Shown here piece by piece: positions 1-5,606 of a stretch of 7,075 bases of DNA (positions within the stretch are counted from its first letter, which is position 1; every line of letters starts with the position of its first letter). Source of the DNA: DASVSE01 sp036399715. Lineage in GTDB: Bacteria > Bacteroidota > Rhodothermia > Rhodothermales > Rubricoccaceae. The DNA lies in contig DASWMO010000257.1 of NCBI GenBank assembly GCA_036399715.1, positions 1 through 7,075 on the forward strand, in the 5' to 3' direction. The notes beneath the pieces were generated by a model. It worked only from the letters and a program-made list of their open reading frames with translations. It had not been told where the DNA came from and searched no databases. The position numbers and the translations under genes were made by a program.

Positions 1-376
1 CCGTCAGTCCGGCGACGAGGCCGAAGCGGCGGCGGACGCTTCCGGCGAGCGTCGCCGAGGCCACCATCGGGAGGGGCAACACGAGCAGCCCGAGCCCGCC
101 GGCGACGCCCAGCAGCGGGTCGCCGTGGAACAGCAGCCAGAAGCCGCTCGCGACCGAGAACGCGAGCAGGAGCGCGTACGTCTCGCGCGCGCAGGTCGCC
201 GCCGTCGTGTGCTCGCTCCACCGCACGAGCAGCGGCACCAGCCCGACCCATGCGAGCGGGTAGAACCCGACCGGCGGGAGGCTCAGCGACAGCCCGAGGA
301 TGCCGGCGAGCGCCCAGCCGAACGAACGGAACGGCCGGGTGAGGCGGGGCCGTGCGGCGGGCGGGGGCTTGGGCAT
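1..376 (-). CDS. lnt: Apolipoprotein N-acyltransferase (Lnt), N-terminal part, cut by window edge
   Basis: Reading the minus strand from an ATG at 376 gives 125 uninterrupted codons to the window edge. The protein starts with an Arg/Pro-rich cytoplasmic stretch (about residues 1-18). Hydrophobic segments follow at about 20-53, 67-84 and 88-109. The segment LSLPPVGFYPLAWVGLVPLL (residues 31-50) closely matches the family's N-terminal signature (an FPPFG...PLAWVALVPLL pattern), and GFWLLFH near residue 78 fits the next helix. Lnt is an inner-membrane enzyme that N-acylates the lipid-modified cysteine of lipoproteins, the last step of their maturation. The catalytic nitrilase-like domain (Glu-Lys-Cys) would lie beyond base 1, so activity cannot be judged; full-length members have about 500 residues. 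It is transcribed away from the ParA gene, and two predicted lipoproteins lie on the other side. An in-frame GTG seven codons upstream is a possible alternative start. Another polytopic membrane protein is possible but less likely. Confidence 0.72.
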   Translation of the reverse strand, partial: MPKPPPAARPRLTRPFRSFGWALAGILGLSLSLPPVGFYPLAWVGLVPLLVRWSEHTTAATCARETYALLLAFSVASGFWLLFHGDPLLGVAGGLGLLVLPLPMVASATLAGSVRRRFGLVAGLT

Positions 377-416
377 GGGGTGTGCGGAAGGACGCACCGG
401 GTATCGGGCACCCGCG

Positions 417-430
417 CCCCGGGGTTAACC
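417..430. repeat. Overlapping palindromes in the divergent spacer
   Basis: CCCCGGGG (417-424) overlaps GGTTAACC (423-430), both perfect 8-nt palindromes, in the 130-bp gap between the divergent lnt-like and parA-like genes. The site could be an operator serving both promoters. Short palindromes are common in GC-rich DNA, so this is only a candidate. Confidence 0.25.
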
Positions 431-448
431 GCGCCGCCGCTACGGGCC

Positions 449-480
449 TTTCCGCCGGTGCCGGCCGCCCGGCTATCTTG
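449..480 (+). promoter_or_regulatory. Candidate Bacteroidetes-type promoter for the ParA-led gene run
   Basis: TATCTTG at 474-480 resembles the -7 element recognised by the primary sigma factor of Bacteroidetes (consensus TAnnTTTG). A TTTCC at 449-453, 20 nt upstream, could stand in for the -33 TTTG box. Transcription would begin near 487, leaving a short C/T-rich leader of about 20 nt before the GTG start at 507. The -33 match is weak and the call rests on resemblance to a known consensus. Confidence 0.42.
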
Positions 481-506
481 CCTCTCCGCTCACCCCATCT
501 GCGCGC

Positions 507-1400
507 GTGCCCGTCCTCACGGTTTGCAATCACAAAGGCGGAACCGGCAAGACGACGTCGTCGGTCCACCTCGCCGCCGCGCTCGGCCACAGCGGCCGCC
601 GCGTGCTCGTCGTCGACCTCGACCCGCAGGGGTTTCTGACCCGCACGATGGGCCTCGCCGAGCCGCCGGCCGAGCAGTCGTCGCTCGCGCTCCTCGACGC
701 GACGGCGGACCTGCGCGGCTTCCCGGTCCAGCACGCGAGCGGCTTCGACGTCGTCGGCTCGTCGATGGGGCTCACGCGGGCGCTGCGCACGCTCACCAAA
801 CCCACCGACGTGATGTGGCTGCGCGAGACGCTCGCCGCGGGCCACGACTACGACGACATCGTGCTCGACACGGCGGCCGCGCTCTCGGTGTTCACGATGA
901 ACGCGCTTGTCGCGGCCGATCTCGTCGTGATCCCGGTGACGCCCGAGTACCAGCCCGTCGTTGGGGCCGAGCAGACGTGGCAGACGTGCGGCCTCGTGCG
1001 GGCCCGGCTCAACCCGCGCCTGCGCGAGCCGCGCTTCCTGCTCACGCAGGTGGACGCGCGCCTCACGCGCCACACGCGCTACGCGGCATACCTGCGCGAG
1101 AAGTACGGCGACGCCGTCTTGGGGACGCCCATCCGGACCTCGTCGTCGCTCGCGACGACGACGCACGACGGCCGGACCGTCTTCGACATCCGCGCGACCC
1201 TCCGCGGCGCGGTCGACTACGCCGCCGCAGCGGCCGAGATCGAGGCCGTCCTCGCCGCGCCGCCGCGCCAGGCGCCCGCCCCGGCAACCGCCGCCCCGGC
1301 AACCGCCGCGCCGGCTGCGACTGCGCCGACGCCGCCCGAGACGGCCGCTCTCGACGCCGCACCCGCACCCGTCGCGTGGACCTCGCTGGACCGGCTGTGA
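507..1400 (+). CDS. Solitary ParA/MinD-family ATPase with Pro/Ala-rich tail
   Basis: This 297-residue protein belongs to the ParA (Walker-type P-loop) ATPases, which dimerise with ATP on DNA or membrane to position plasmids, chromosomes or protein complexes. The deviant Walker A motif KGGTGKTT is at residues 10-17, with signature Lys10 and Lys15. Walker A' is VVDLDPQG (35-42, Asp37/Asp39). The Walker B strand is YDDIVLDTAAAL, with Asp121. IPVTPEYQPVVG (142-153) is the usual ParA segment after it. The family normally reads DTPP after Walker B, but here it is DTAAAL. The last 45 or so residues form a Pro/Ala/Thr-rich, probably disordered tail ending in WTSLDRL. The GTG start is chosen because the Walker A motif follows after nine residues, as usual; no Shine-Dalgarno sequence is visible. 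No parB or parS-like site is seen, so this is not evidently a standard segregation pair. Its TGA overlaps the next gene's ATG by one base (TGATG), implying translational coupling. Confidence 0.9.
   Translation: MPVLTVCNHKGGTGKTTSSVHLAAALGHSGRRVLVVDLDPQGFLTRTMGLAEPPAEQSSLALLDATADLRGFPVQHASGFDVVGSSMGLTRALRTLTKPTDVMWLRETLAAGHDYDDIVLDTAAALSVFTMNALVAADLVVIPVTPEYQPVVGAEQTWQTCGLVRARLNPRLREPRFLLTQVDARLTRHTRYAAYLREKYGDAVLGTPIRTSSSLATTTHDGRTVFDIRATLRGAVDYAAAAAEIEAVLAAPPRQAPAPATAAPATAAPAATAPTPPETAALDAAPAPVAWTSLDRL
1281..1310 (+). repeat. 15-bp tandem repeat (two copies) inside the ParA tail
   Basis: CCGGCAACCGCCGCC (1281-1295) is followed directly by CCGGCAACCGCCGCG (1296-1310), differing only at the last base. 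It encodes PATAA twice (residues 259-268) in the low-complexity C-terminal tail. Such in-frame repeats can change copy number by slippage without breaking the frame. Confidence 0.8.
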
Positions 1401-3046
1401 TGCGCGCACTCGTCCTGCTCGCGACCTGTGCGGTCGCCACTGCCGGTTGCGCCGGCCTCGCCCGGCCCGACGCGAGCGCCGAGACGCTCACAGCGTCCGA
1501 GGCCCGCTCGCCCGGGCCGCTCACACGCGCCGAGTCGTCGGATTTCCGCGAGACGTCCACGCACGCCGACGTGCTCGCCTTTCTCGATGCGCTCCCGCCC
1601 GACGCGCGCCGCCACCGGACGACGTTCGGCACGACGCCCGAGGGCCGCGTGCTCCCGCTCGTCGTGTGGGGCGCCCCGGACGCCTCACCCGAGGCGGCCC
1701 TCGCGACGGGAAAGATGCGCGTGCTCGTTTTCGCCAACATCCACGCCGGCGAGGTCGATGGCAAGGAGGCGCTCCTCATCCTGCTCCGCGACCTCGCCGC
1801 CGGCCGCCACGACGCGTGGGCGGACAGCCTCGTCCTCCTCATCGCGCCGATCTACAACGCCGACGGGAACGACCGCGTCGCCGTCGACAACCGACCGCTT
1901 CAGAACGGGCCTGTCGCCGGCATGGGGCAGCGCCCGAACGCCGCCGGCCTCGACCTCAACCGCGACTTCGCCAAGCTCGCCGCGGCCGAGAGCCGCGCGC
2001 TCGTCGGCGTGATGCGGGACTACGACCCGCACGTCGTGGTCGACCTGCACACGACGGACGGGACGCCGATGGCGTACGGCCTGACGTACGCCCCGGGCCT
2101 GCACCCGGACACGCCGGCGGCGATCTCGTCGGACCTCTTCGACCGGTGGCTGCCGCAGATCTCGGCCCGCCTCACCGCCTCGGGCGGGCCGCTGACGTAT
2201 CACTACGGCAACGTCCCCGGTGCCTTCGGCGAGGAGGCCGCGGCGCCGCGCGGGTGGTACTCGTACAGCGCGCAGGCGCGCTACTCGGCCAACTACGCCG
2301 GCCTGCGCGGGCGCTACGGCATCCTCTCGGAGTCCTACAGCTACGACCCGTTCGAGACGCGCGTCCGCTCCAGCCGGCGCTTCGTGGAGGAGATCGCCGA
2401 GCAGGCGTGGCGCGAGGCGGCGCACGTCAGAAGGACGACCGAGGCGGCGGACCGCGAGTCCATCGTCGGCCGCGATGTGGCGGTGCGCTTCGCATTCGAG
2501 GCGCTGCCCGCGCCTGTCGAGGTGCTCCTCGGGCGCGTCGACACGCTCGCCAACCCGGTCTCAGGTGCTCCGATGCTCCGCAACACGGGCGACGTGATCC
2601 GCGAGACGATGCCGGCCGCGATCCGATTCCGCGCGGCCGAGACGACGCGGGCGCCGCGGGCCTACGTTGTTGAGCCAGGGCCGTGGCAGGAGCCCATCCG
2701 CTCGCTACTCGAAGCACACGGCATCCGCTACGACTTTAGCACCCCGGCAGCCATTGAGGCTATCGGGCCCCGTGAAGTGTTCGCTATCGACAGCACGACC
2801 GTCGCGGATCAGCCGACCCAAGGCATTCGGCGTCAGGAGACGTTTGGGCAGTGGACCTCCGTTCTCGCATCAGGCTCGGATCCTGAAATTCCGCCGTCGC
2901 TCGTCGTGCCTGTAGATCAGCCGCTCGGGCGATTCATCACCGTCCTTCTCGACCTGCGTTCGGACGATGGCATTGTCGCGTGGGCGCTCGTACCGGCATC
3001 AGCTCTGCGTGCGGGCAGTCTCGCCCCCATCCAGCGCATCCCCTGA
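1400..3046 (+). CDS. M14-family zinc carboxypeptidase, predicted lipoprotein
   Basis: This 548-residue protein resembles M14 (carboxypeptidase A-like) metallopeptidases, which remove C-terminal residues from peptides or cut peptidoglycan-type substrates; the substrate here is unknown. Zinc ligands appear as HAGEVDGKE (His115, Glu118) and VVDLHTTDG (His217). DLNRDF (185-190) supplies the Asn-Arg pair that binds the substrate carboxylate, and GILSESYSY (307-315) the likely catalytic Glu311. The N-terminus is a short hydrophobic signal with a TAGC lipobox (Cys17), predicting export and lipid anchoring; Thr at -3 is slightly atypical. Residues about 360-548 form a C-terminal region I cannot assign. 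The ATG at 1400 overlaps the parA stop and begins the signal peptide, so it is preferred over the upstream extension of the same frame. Codon use becomes visibly less GC-rich after about residue 420. The TlpA-like gene follows after 5 nt, so co-transcription is likely. Confidence 0.85.
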   Translation: MRALVLLATCAVATAGCAGLARPDASAETLTASEARSPGPLTRAESSDFRETSTHADVLAFLDALPPDARRHRTTFGTTPEGRVLPLVVWGAPDASPEAALATGKMRVLVFANIHAGEVDGKEALLILLRDLAAGRHDAWADSLVLLIAPIYNADGNDRVAVDNRPLQNGPVAGMGQRPNAAGLDLNRDFAKLAAAESRALVGVMRDYDPHVVVDLHTTDGTPMAYGLTYAPGLHPDTPAAISSDLFDRWLPQISARLTASGGPLTYHYGNVPGAFGEEAAAPRGWYSYSAQARYSANYAGLRGRYGILSESYSYDPFETRVRSSRRFVEEIAEQAWREAAHVRRTTEAADRESIVGRDVAVRFAFEALPAPVEVLLGRVDTLANPVSGAPMLRNTGDVIRETMPAAIRFRAAETTRAPRAYVVEPGPWQEPIRSLLEAHGIRYDFSTPAAIEAIGPREVFAIDSTTVADQPTQGIRRQETFGQWTSVLASGSDPEIPPSLVVPVDQPLGRFITVLLDLRSDDGIVAWALVPASALRAGSLAPIQRIP

Positions 3047-3051
3047 CTCCG

Positions 3052-3576
3052 ATGACCCGACTTTTGCTCGCCCTCCCGCTCGTCGCCCTCGCCGGGTGCG
3101 GGGCCGGCTCAACGCCGCCCGCGGCCCCGTCCGACATCGTCGAGGTCGCCGACGCGTCCGCACTCGTCGAGAGCGTGGCGGGGCTGGGGCAGGAGGCCGT
3201 GGTGCTCAACTTCTGGGCAACGTGGTGCGGCCCGTGCCGCGCCGAGTTCCCGACGTTCGTGCGCTACGACGCCGAGCAGGCCGGTCAGGGAGTCGAGGTC
3301 CGCTTCGTCTCCATCGACGCCGCGACGGACCTGCCGGCCGTGCGCGCGTTTCTCGACGAGCACGACGTCTCCGAGCCGTCGTACCTCTACACCGGCACCG
3401 ACGACGTCACGTCGGCGCTCGCGATGGGCGTCGGCGGGGCGATCCCGGTCACGATGATCCTCGACGGGCAGGGCATCGTGCGCCACGTCACCGTCGGCGC
3501 GATGGGCTACGACGACCTCGCCGAGAAGGTCGCGGCCGTCCGCCGCGGCGAGTCGCCCGACGCGCCGAAGTCGTAG
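3052..3576 (+). CDS. TlpA-like thioredoxin-fold lipoprotein
   Basis: This is a 174-residue thiol-disulfide oxidoreductase of the TlpA/ResA type. Residues 1-16 are a signal peptide ending in the lipobox LAGC (Cys16), so the protein should be lipid-anchored outside the cytoplasm. A short Ser/Pro/Ala linker leads into the thioredoxin fold. The active site is WATWCGPCRAEFP (55-67; Cys59 and Cys62), the central strand VRFVSID is at 83-89, and the cis-proline loop is IPVT (131-134, Pro132). Such proteins keep periplasmic cysteines reduced, for example for cytochrome c maturation or repair of envelope proteins; the partner is not shown here. The ATG at 3052 is chosen because it starts the signal peptide. 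The same frame is open upstream to 2980, but that part overlaps the peptidase gene and would bury the signal peptide. The gene follows the M14 gene by 5 nt. Confidence 0.9.
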   Translation: MTRLLLALPLVALAGCGAGSTPPAAPSDIVEVADASALVESVAGLGQEAVVLNFWATWCGPCRAEFPTFVRYDAEQAGQGVEVRFVSIDAATDLPAVRAFLDEHDVSEPSYLYTGTDDVTSALAMGVGGAIPVTMILDGQGIVRHVTVGAMGYDDLAEKVAAVRRGESPDAPKS

Positions 3577-3590
3577 CCGGGATCCCGGCT
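3575..3590. terminator. Perfect 16-nt palindrome at the TlpA stop codon
   Basis: AGCCGGGATCCCGGCT is fully self-complementary and begins inside the TAG stop (3574-3576). As RNA it can form a 6-bp GC-rich stem with a GATC loop. No strong U-tract follows (CACCGATTCTCTC), so it may attenuate transcription, stabilise the upstream mRNA end or bind a protein rather than act as a full intrinsic terminator. It divides the tight three-gene run from rnd. Confidence 0.4.
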
Positions 3591-3614
3591 CACCGATTCT
3601 CTCACCTCCGATTC
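3589..3614 (+). repeat. Short imperfect direct repeat in the rnd leader
   Basis: CTCACC occurs at 3589-3594 and 3601-3606, and CCGATTC at 3593-3599 and 3608-3614, giving an imperfect duplication just upstream of rnd. The whole 3589-3624 stretch is pyrimidine-rich. No clear -7 box is visible, so a separate rnd promoter is not supported. Confidence 0.35.
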
Positions 3615-3624
3615 CTGCTCTCTC

Positions 3625-4761
3625 GTGATTGACACCGCCGACGCCCTCGACGCCCTCGTCGACCGCTGCCTCGCCGCCGAGGCGGTCGCCCTCGACACCG
3701 AGTTCGTCTGGGAGCGGACGTTCGTGCCGGCCCTCGGCGTCGTCCAGGTCGGGCTCGGGCCGGACGACGTGCACGTCGTCGACGCCGTCGCGCTCGACCT
3801 TGCGCCGCTCGGGCGCGTCCTGGCGAGCCCGGACACGCAGATTCTGCTGCACGACGCCGGGCAGGACCTCCAGATTCTCGCCCGCGCGACCGGCGCGCGC
3901 CCGCGCAACGTGTTCGACACGCAGCGCGTGGCGGGCCTCGTCGGGCTGTCGGGCTCGATTTCGCTTCAGGAACTCGTCGGGTGGGCGACGGGGGTGCACC
4001 TGGAGAAGGGCGAGACGCGGACCGACTGGCTGCGCCGGCCGCTCTCGGAGGCGCAGGTCGAGTACGCGCTCGACGACGTCCGCTACCTCCCTGCCGTCCG
4101 CGAGCGGCTGATGGCGGACGCCGCGGCGCGCGGGCGGACGGCGTGGATCGCCGAGGAGATGGCGCGCTACGAGGACGCGGCGCTGTTCGAGCCGGCCGAC
4201 GAGATGGAGGCCGTGACGCGGCTCAAGGTCGCCGGCGTCGGGCGGCTCTCGGGGCGGGCGCGGGCGATCCTGCGGCAGCTCGCGGCGTGGCGCGAGCGCG
4301 AGGCCCGCGACCTCGACCGGACGCGCCGGATGGTCCTGCCGGACGAGGGCCTCGTGGACCTCGCAGTCCGGGCGCCGCGGACGGAGGACGACCTCGCGCG
4401 GACGCCGCTGACGGACAAGCAGCGCGCACGCTTCGGGGCGGGGATCCTAGCGGCAGTCGAGGCAGGGATCGCGGCGGAGCCCGAGGAGGGCGAGCGCCGC
4501 GGGCGGCCCGGGCCCGAGGACGAGCGCGACGCGGCGCGCCTGCTCGTCGCGCAGGCGTTTCTCGCGGGCCGGTGTGCGGCCGAGGGCGTCGACGCGGCGC
4601 TGGTCGCGCCGAAGGCGGTCCTGAAGGAGATCGTGGACCGCGGCGACGCCTCGGCGCTGACGGGCTGGCGGGCGGCGTTTATCGGCGACGACCTCGGGCG
4701 CCTGCTGCGCGGCGACCTCGCGCTCCGCCTCGATGGACCCGACGGCTGGCCGGCGGGCTGA
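3625..4761 (+). CDS. rnd: Ribonuclease D
   Basis: This 378-residue protein is very likely RNase D, a cytoplasmic 3'-5' exoribonuclease that trims tRNA and other stable RNA precursors. The DEDDy exonuclease domain spans about residues 1-170. Exo I is ALDTEF (Asp24, Glu26), Exo II is LLHDAGQDLQIL (Asp81) and Exo III is YALDDVRYL (Tyr147, Asp151), so all metal-binding and catalytic residues are present. GETRTDWLRRPLSEAQVEYA (129-148) matches the E. coli ESRTDWLARPL...EYA region. An HRDC domain follows at about 205-283, and residues about 300-378 fit the second HRDC-like domain of full-length RNase D. The length agrees with the E. coli enzyme (about 375). The GTG at 3625 is chosen because it starts the expected N-terminal strand; there is no Shine-Dalgarno sequence. 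The gene is the last of the plus-strand run, 48 nt after the TlpA-like gene, and faces the HAD gene across a 77-nt convergent spacer. Confidence 0.93.
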   Translation: MIDTADALDALVDRCLAAEAVALDTEFVWERTFVPALGVVQVGLGPDDVHVVDAVALDLAPLGRVLASPDTQILLHDAGQDLQILARATGARPRNVFDTQRVAGLVGLSGSISLQELVGWATGVHLEKGETRTDWLRRPLSEAQVEYALDDVRYLPAVRERLMADAAARGRTAWIAEEMARYEDAALFEPADEMEAVTRLKVAGVGRLSGRARAILRQLAAWREREARDLDRTRRMVLPDEGLVDLAVRAPRTEDDLARTPLTDKQRARFGAGILAAVEAGIAAEPEEGERRGRPGPEDERDAARLLVAQAFLAGRCAAEGVDAALVAPKAVLKEIVDRGDASALTGWRAAFIGDDLGRLLRGDLALRLDGPDGWPAG

Positions 4762-4797
4762 GGCGGCGTGTAAAGGCCGCCTGCGGGGCACGAGCCC
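4761..4797. terminator. Hairpins in the convergent spacer, candidate bidirectional terminator
   Basis: AGGCGGC (4761-4767) pairs perfectly with GCCGCCT (4776-4782) across an 8-nt loop, starting at the last base of the rnd stop. A second stem, GGGC/GCCC (4786-4789 with 4794-4797, ACGA loop), follows directly. Both form on either strand, which suits a site between two converging genes. Neither has a T-run, so Rho-independent termination is uncertain. Confidence 0.45.
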
Positions 4798-4838
4798 TCG
4801 ATGCGAAGACCTGAGTCGTCGGTACAACCTGGACGGCC

Positions 4839-5603
4839 TCAATCCTGGCTGAGGAGCATCGGCGCTAGCGAGAAGTCGTCCGGGGCGGGCAGGGCGTTCG
4901 TCTTCCGGACGAGCGCGGGCGCGTCGACGCCTGCGGACGCGACGAGGCCGGCGAGGTCACGGAAGTCGTCGAAGACCCGCTCGGCTCCCGCTTCGAGGAG
5001 GCGGTCGCCGTGGTCGGGCCCGCAGTGCTGCCCGCCCGTGAATCCGAGCACGCGCATGCCGGCGCTCCGCGCCGCGTGGACCCCGTGCGTGCTGTCCTCG
5101 ACGACGAGGCATTCGTCCACGGGCGTGCGCATCCACCCTGCGGCGTAGATGAACACGTCGGGCGCGGGCTTTCCGTGGGCGACCACGTAGGCGCTGATCA
5201 CGTCGGGCCCGAAGCGGTCCAGGAGGCCAACTGCGTCCAGCCCGAGCCGCAGCTTTTCCGGGTAGCTGCTCGACGCCACGCAGACCGGGACGCGCAGGTC
5301 GTCCAGAGCCTCGGCGACGCCGGGGACGGCGCGCAGCTCGGTCGCGTAGGCGGCCTCGGTGCGCGCCTTGACGCGCGCGAAGAACTCGTCCGGGAGGGGC
5401 CGGCCCCAGTCCGCCTCGATGTCGGCCACCATCTCGCGCTCGGGCCGGCCGGCGAACCGGCGGATGGTCTCCTCGGTGCTCACCGGGTAGCCGAGCCGCG
5501 TGAGCTCCTCACCGACGAGCCGGCAGACGACGATCTCGCTGTCGATGAGGACCCCGTCGCAGTCGAAGATGAGGAGGGTGATCGGGGAGACGTCCTGGGT
5601 CAT
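4839..5603 (-). CDS. HAD-superfamily phosphatase, possible polyol-phosphate phosphatase
   Basis: This 254-residue protein is a HAD subfamily I hydrolase of the beta-phosphoglucomutase/sugar-phosphatase type. All four HAD motifs are present: FDCDGVLIDSE (13-23; nucleophile Asp14 and acid/base Asp16), the motif II serines in VASSSYPEKL (109-118), motif III Lys145 in HGKPAPDVF (143-151) and motif IV VVEDS (167-171; Glu169, Asp170). A helical cap domain lies between motifs I and II (about residues 23-90). The last 35 or so residues run past the core fold and are not recognised. The family mostly dephosphorylates small phosphorylated metabolites, or isomerises sugar phosphates in the mutases; sequence alone does not fix the substrate. 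The gene starts 3 nt after the stop of the polyol-dehydrogenase gene, so the two are almost certainly one operon. This makes a sugar-alcohol phosphate such as mannitol-1-phosphate a reasonable substrate. There is no Shine-Dalgarno sequence; translation may be coupled to the upstream gene. Confidence 0.88.
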   Translation of the reverse strand: MTQDVSPITLLIFDCDGVLIDSEIVVCRLVGEELTRLGYPVSTEETIRRFAGRPEREMVADIEADWGRPLPDEFFARVKARTEAAYATELRAVPGVAEALDDLRVPVCVASSSYPEKLRLGLDAVGLLDRFGPDVISAYVVAHGKPAPDVFIYAAGWMRTPVDECLVVEDSTHGVHAARSAGMRVLGFTGGQHCGPDHGDRLLEAGAERVFDDFRDLAGLVASAGVDAPALVRKTNALPAPDDFSLAPMLLSQD

Positions 5604-5606
5604 GGG

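Noticed and set aside
125..1399. Long open frame upstream of and in frame with the M14 peptidase, giving a 973-residue protein
   Set aside because: It runs antisense over the lnt-like gene and out of frame across the clear ParA gene, and its translation is Arg/Pro/Ala-rich noise. The peptidase signal peptide begins at 1400.
961..2673. 570-codon Arg/Pro-rich open frame crossing ParA and the peptidase
   Set aside because: It spans two real genes in another frame and shows the Arg/Pro/Ala bias typical of off-frame reading in high-GC sequence.
507..3576. Possible new defence or mobile system built from ParA, a peptidase and a thioredoxin
   Set aside because: There is no toxin, nuclease effector, reverse transcriptase, integrase or flanking repeat. 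The genes fit envelope and housekeeping roles and base composition is mostly uniform.
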